From the NCBI GenBank assembly GCA_963545585.1, contig CAUUKX010000088.1:1-8170 (forward strand): a stretch of 8,170 nt of DNA, given 5' to 3'. Made by a program: the position numbers and the translations under genes. The notes under the pieces were generated by a model that had not been told where the DNA came from, made no database searches, and saw nothing but the letters and a program-made list of their open reading frames with translations. Shown piece by piece: positions 5,664 to 8,170 of this stretch (position 1 is its first letter; the number at the start of each line of letters is the position of its first letter). Origin of the DNA: W11650 sp963545585 (GTDB taxonomy: Bacteria; Bacillota; Clostridia; Lachnospirales; Vallitaleaceae).

Positions 5664-5692
5664 ATTATATCTTACTTTACTTAAAAAAGCAA
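5664..5692 (-). promoter_or_regulatory. SigA-type promoter upstream of rpsM
   Basis: On the minus strand TTGCTT (5692-5687) and a perfect TATAAT (5669-5664) are separated by 17 nt, in an AT-rich stretch. Transcription would start near 5657, giving rpsM a leader of about 285 nt. Confidence 0.72.
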
Positions 5693-5706
5693 GAAAATTG
5701 TTCAAA

Positions 5707-5740
5707 GTTCAGGCAGGCGGCTATGTAAGCTTGCCTGAAC
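5707..5740 (-). terminator. Terminator-like hairpin after rpmJ
   Basis: GTTCAGGCA (5740-5732) and TGCCTGAAC (5715-5707) form a perfect 9-bp stem with a 16-nt loop, starting 18 bases after the rpmJ stop codon. The bases that follow (TTTGAACAATTTTC) are only moderately T-rich, so termination may be weak or partial. Together with the promoter just downstream it divides the cluster into two transcription segments. Confidence 0.5.
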
Positions 5741-5758
5741 TTCTCTGCCTCAAATCTG

Positions 5759-5872
5759 TTAGCCTTGTTTTTGCTTATGCTTTTTATTTTCGCAAATAAT
5801 CATAACCTTGCCTTTGCGTTTAATAATTTTGCATTTTTCGCAAATAGGTTTTACCGAAGATCTTACTTTCAT
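5759..5872 (-). CDS. rpmJ: 50S ribosomal protein L36 (bL36), zinc-binding form
   Basis: This is the smallest large-subunit protein. The frame is open further upstream to 6016. The true start is the ATG at 5872-5870, which gives the canonical 37-residue protein beginning MKVRSSVKPICEKC and is preceded by AAGGAG at 8 nt. The zinc ligands are all present: Cys11, Cys14, Cys27 and His32 (the C+ form). It follows infA after 88 bases, a gap that contains a possible GCCGC/GCGGC hairpin (5937-5955). Confidence 0.97.
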   Translation of the reverse strand: MKVRSSVKPICEKCKIIKRKGKVMIICENKKHKQKQG

Positions 5873-5960
5873 TCCAGTAGCTCCTTTCTTAACTGCGATT
5901 CGGAAAGCTCCGCTTCGCCGCTGATTTCTTAGCTTTGCCGCATGGATAAGGCGGCTGGTA

Positions 5961-6179
5961 TTATTTATCTCTCCAAATAATTCTTCCTTTGGACAAGTCG
6001 TAAGGCGACATTTCAATCGTAACCGTATCTCCGGGAAGAATACGAATATAATTCATTCTTAATTTTCCGCTGATATGCGCTAAAATGATATGTCCGTTTT
6101 CCAGCTTGACTTGGAACATGGCATTCGGCAGTTTTTCTACTACCTGCCCTTCCACTTCAATCACATCTTTTTTTGACAT
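5961..6179 (-). CDS. infA: Translation initiation factor IF-1
   Basis: IF-1 is a single S1-like OB-fold protein that binds the 30S A site during initiation. The 72-residue length is exact for the family. It begins MSKKDVIEVEGQVVEKLPNA, has the LENGHIILAHISGKLRMN core (26-43), and ends in RIIWRDK. The ATG at 6179-6177 is chosen over an upstream in-frame start at 6284 because AAGGAGG lies 7 nt before it and because the longer form would run into the preceding gene. It begins 2 bases after the KOW-protein stop codon, which suggests translational coupling. Confidence 0.97.
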   Translation of the reverse strand: MSKKDVIEVEGQVVEKLPNAMFQVKLENGHIILAHISGKLRMNYIRILPGDTVTIEMSPYDLSKGRIIWRDK

Positions 6180-6181
6180 TC

Positions 6182-6454
6182 CTATTCCTCCTTCTCCAGC
6201 AACGCAGCAATTTCCTTTTGAATGTCGGCATTGCTCAATTTCCCGTACGACCCGATTTCTTCTGCCACATTGCGGCTCAACCAATGAGTGGGCTGAATAT
6301 GCTTGATTTTTTTCTTTTTGGGCTGGTCAATCCGTCTGGACTTGCCGTTAACCAGATAGACATATTCCCCGGCGACTTGCACCGCCAAAAAATACTCTCC
6401 CTTATCCCGACCTGCCTTGGAAATAACCAACTGCCCTACTTTGATATCCTGCAT
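6182..6454 (-). CDS. KOW-domain RNA-binding protein (L14e/L24-like)
   Basis: This 90-residue basic protein has an N-terminal KOW motif (about 5-31, VGQLVISKAGRDKGEYFLAVQ region) of the kind found in ribosomal L24 and archaeal or eukaryotic L14e. A lysine-rich stretch (46-52) and a helical, acidic C-terminus (73-90) follow. Firmicutes commonly carry such a protein exactly here, between map and infA; its biochemical role is not firmly established, and ribosome or rRNA binding is inferred from the fold. The GAGG ribosome binding site overlaps the map stop codon (TGAGG), indicating coupled translation. Confidence 0.88.
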   Translation of the reverse strand: MQDIKVGQLVISKAGRDKGEYFLAVQVAGEYVYLVNGKSRRIDQPKKKKIKHIQPTHWLSRNVAEEIGSYGKLSNADIQKEIAALLEKEE

Positions 6455-6462
6455 ACGTTACC

Positions 6463-7218
6463 TCACAGCGTCAACAGCTCATACCCATCCTCGGTAATCG
6501 CCAATGTATTTTCATAATGCGCAGAAATGGAATGATCCAAAGTCACAATTGTCCAATCATCCTTTAAGATTCTGACCTCCGGGCGGCCGATATTCACCAT
6601 CGGCTCAATTGCCACCACTATCCCGGCCTGAAGCCTTGGCCCCCGGCCTTCGCCTCTGGGGCGGTAGTTGGGAATCTGCGGTTCTTCGTGCAGCTCCCGA
6701 CCGACTCCATGCCCAACCAAATCTCTAACCACGGAAAAACCATTGGCTTCGACATATTCCTGAATCGCACCGGAAATCTGATACAGGTGATTACCGGGCT
6801 TTACCATTTCCATACCTTTATAAAAACAGGCTTTAGTTACTTCCACCAATTTTTTAATCTCGGCGGAAGCATTCCCCATAATATGCGTCCGGGCAGCGTC
6901 GCCATGATAACCGTTCTTATATGCGCCGATATCTAAACTGACAACATCGCCCTCCTTTAAAAACCGCTTTTTGCTGGGAATGCCATGCACAACTTCATCA
7001 TTGATTGAGACGCAGATGCTGGCCGGATATCCCTCATAATTGAGGAACGAAGGCACAGCCCCTGCCTTGCGGATGAATTCTTCACCCAGCTTATCAATGT
7101 CATAGGTTGACATGCCGATTGCCAATTGGCTTTCCAAATACAAATGCGTTTCCGCTACAATCTTACCCGCTTCGCGCAGGTACTGAATCTCTTGCGGTGT
7201 TTTTATATGAATTGCCAT
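6463..7218 (-). CDS. map: Methionine aminopeptidase, type I
   Basis: The enzyme removes the initiator methionine from nascent proteins using a two-metal centre. The 251 residues match the short bacterial type Ia form. The five metal ligands are visible: Asp96 (SLDIGAY), Asp107 (HGDAAR), His170 (VGHGVG), Glu205 (AIEPM) and Glu236 (HYENT). The active-site His79 (VVHGIP) and His177 (ELHEEP) are also present. The start is 2 bases after the adk stop codon, and its weak ribosome binding site AGGAAG lies inside adk, so it is probably translated by coupling with adk. Confidence 0.97.
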   Translation of the reverse strand: MAIHIKTPQEIQYLREAGKIVAETHLYLESQLAIGMSTYDIDKLGEEFIRKAGAVPSFLNYEGYPASICVSINDEVVHGIPSKKRFLKEGDVVSLDIGAYKNGYHGDAARTHIMGNASAEIKKLVEVTKACFYKGMEMVKPGNHLYQISGAIQEYVEANGFSVVRDLVGHGVGRELHEEPQIPNYRPRGEGRGPRLQAGIVVAIEPMVNIGRPEVRILKDDWTIVTLDHSISAHYENTLAITEDGYELLTL

Positions 7219-7220
7219 AA

Positions 7221-7865
7221 TTATCTTCCTAACTGTTTTTGAATCTCTGCTAAAATCTCCGTAACTTCCTTGGTTCCGTCAACTTCGCACAAAACCTCAT
7301 TTTTCTTGTAATAAGCAATCAGCGGCTCAGTTTGTTCATGATAGACCGCCAAACGCTTTAAGACCGTTTCCGGCTCATCGTCCTTACGCAATGCAAGCGT
7401 GCCGCTGCATTTATCACAGACCCCTTCTGCTTTTGGCTTCAAATATTCAGTATGATACGATGCCCCACAGCTGGCACAAAAGCGCCGACCGCTCATCCGG
7501 TCAACAATAACCGTATCCGGCACGTCAATATTAACTGCATATTCTATCTTTCTGCCCTTTTCCTGCAGCATCCGGTCAAGACTTTCGGCCTGCGGAATGG
7601 TTCTGGGAAAACCGTCAAAAATAAACCCGGCTTTCGCATCCTCTTCCTCCAAACGATCCGCTACCAACTGAATCACTAATTCATCCGGCACTAATGCACC
7701 AGCGTCAATAAAACTCTTGGCTTTCTTGCCCAGTTCTGTTTCCCGGCTGATGTTGCTGCGCAGGATATCGCCAGTGGAAATATGGGGAATTCCGTATTTC
7801 TCCGCCATTCTTTTGGCCTGCGTACCCTTGCCTGCTCCCGGAGCACCTAACATAACGATATTCAT
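7221..7865 (-). CDS. adk: Adenylate kinase, zinc-containing long form
   Basis: It catalyses ATP + AMP to 2 ADP in the cytoplasm. The 214 residues include the P-loop GAPGAGKGT (7-15), the AMP-binding STGD (30-33) with Arg36, and the FIFDGFPRT motif (81-89). The long LID domain (about 122-160) carries four zinc-binding cysteines at 130, 133, 150 and 153, as in Gram-positive adenylate kinases. GGGAGG lies 5 nt before the ATG. It is linked to secY and map in the usual spc-operon order. Confidence 0.98.
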   Translation of the reverse strand: MNIVMLGAPGAGKGTQAKRMAEKYGIPHISTGDILRSNISRETELGKKAKSFIDAGALVPDELVIQLVADRLEEEDAKAGFIFDGFPRTIPQAESLDRMLQEKGRKIEYAVNIDVPDTVIVDRMSGRRFCASCGASYHTEYLKPKAEGVCDKCSGTLALRKDDEPETVLKRLAVYHEQTEPLIAYYKKNEVLCEVDGTKEVTEILAEIQKQLGR

Positions 7866-7924
7866 AACTGCCTCCCTTTTCTTTACTTATTACTGGTACA
7901 GTTCTGCTCTTGTCGCTTAGACTC

Positions 7925-7955
7925 CTGCCGCAAACAACTATACTGTTTGCGGCAG
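7925..7955 (-). promoter_or_regulatory. Perfect 12-bp hairpin between secY and adk, without a U-run
   Basis: CTGCCGCAAACA (7955-7944 on the minus strand) and TGTTTGCGGCAG (7936-7925) form an uninterrupted 12-bp stem with a 7-nt loop, starting 15 bases after the secY stop codon. The next bases (GAGTCTAAGCG) contain no U-run, so it is not a standard intrinsic terminator. It may be an mRNA-processing or stabilising element, or a differential-expression element, between the secretion gene and adk. Confidence 0.7.
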
Positions 7956-7970
7956 AAGACCCTATCCGGC

Positions 7971-8170
7971 TTAGACGTTTAAAAAGCCTTTATAATGTCT
8001 GGTAATCAATAGAGATTCGATTTGATTGATGGTTTCTAACGCTACACCGACAACAATAATCAGCGAAGTTCCGCCGAAGTTAATCTGAGCCTGTGTCGTC
8101 CAGCGCAAAATAATCGGCAAAATGGAAATTAAGCCTAAAATCACGCCGCCGATAAAGACCATCCGGTTTA
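7971..8170 (-). CDS. secY: Preprotein translocase subunit SecY, C-terminal part (5' end outside window)
   Basis: Only the last 65 codons and the stop are present; the frame is open across the right edge. SecY is the membrane channel of the Sec export pathway. The fragment shows a hydrophobic segment (about 8162-8110, VFIGGVILGLISILPIIL), a short loop with GGTSLIIVVGVALETINQIESLL (the last membrane helix), and the cytoplasmic tail ending ITRHYKGFLNV, which matches the conserved SecY C-terminus. Its place immediately upstream of adk is standard. The internal ATG at 8162 is not the start. Confidence 0.95.
   Translation of the reverse strand, partial: NRMVFIGGVILGLISILPIILRWTTQAQINFGGTSLIIVVGVALETINQIESLLITRHYKGFLNV

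Larger units (their letters stand above)
5372..5686 (-). ncRNA. Long structured 5' leader of rpsM (unassigned)
   Basis: Downstream of the promoter there are about 285 transcribed bases before rpsM with no convincing full gene. By eye the minus-strand RNA can form several hairpins. They are GGCGA/UCGCC (5638-5634 with 5614-5610) containing GCG/CGC (5631-5629 with 5620-5618); GGCAG/CUGCC (5603-5599 with 5591-5587); ACCGG/CCGGU (5586-5582 with 5568-5564); UUAAUA/UAUUAA (5564-5559 with 5546-5541); a 9-bp stem with one U-U mismatch (5527-5519 with 5515-5507); and CGGCGG/CCGCCG (5440-5435 with 5429-5424). None is followed by a U-run, so any regulation would act on translation rather than by intrinsic termination. 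It does not match a riboswitch or ribosomal leader motif that I know. Stability was not calculated. Confidence 0.45.

Noticed and set aside
5873..6016. N-terminal extension of rpmJ to 85 residues.
   Set aside because: L36 is 37 residues with MKVRSS at its start, the inner ATG has AAGGAG at good spacing, and the extension overlaps infA.
6180..6284. N-terminal extension of infA from an upstream in-frame start, giving 107 residues.
   Set aside because: IF-1 is 72 residues, a strong ribosome binding site sits before the inner ATG, and the extension lies inside the KOW-protein gene.
1..8170. CRISPR arrays, tRNA or rRNA genes, insertion sequences and prophage genes other than the Gp49-like toxin.
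   Set aside because: No regularly spaced repeats, tRNA-like cloverleaf, rRNA sequence, transposase or integrase frame was found on either strand.

Overview
The window comes from a low-to-mid GC Firmicute, most likely a Lachnospiraceae-type Clostridia. Nearly every gene has an AGGAGG-type ribosome binding site. The order secY-adk-map-KOW protein-infA-rpmJ-rpsM-rpsK-rpoA-rplQ-ecfA1-ecfA2-ecfT, all on the minus strand, is the Firmicutes version of the distal spc/alpha ribosomal protein cluster. The L17 protein carries a charged insertion that I associate with Lachnospiraceae. The family placement is inference from memory, not a database result.

Layout in transcription order, from high to low coordinates. 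The 3' end of secY (7971-8170) is followed by a 105-base gap with a perfect 12-bp hairpin. Then come adk, map, a small KOW-domain RNA-binding protein gene, infA and rpmJ, packed closely. After rpmJ (5759) there is a 387-base gene-poor stretch. It holds a terminator-like hairpin, a good SigA-type promoter (TTGCTT-17-TATAAT), a leader of about 285 nt rich in potential hairpins, and a possible 17-codon leader peptide ahead of rpsM. rpsM, rpsK, rpoA and rplQ follow; rpsD, commonly found between rpsK and rpoA, is absent. A clear Rho-independent terminator (2985-3012) closes the ribosomal unit.

A second unit, ecfA1-ecfA2-ecfT (345-2844), has overlapping genes and encodes the shared energizing module of group II ECF vitamin transporters. 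No substrate-binding S component is present, as expected for a shared module. The truA-rplM-rpsI genes that follow ecfT in Bacillus do not come next. Instead, at the left edge is an AT-rich, truncated gene (1-304) for a RelE/HigB-like (phage Gp49-like) toxin. It has its own near-perfect promoter, whose -35 box contains the ecfT stop codon.

Most of the window is ordinary core translation, transcription and secretion machinery. The parts worth a second look are the long rpsM leader, the toxin gene with its embedded promoter, the missing rpsD, and the U-less hairpin between secY and adk.
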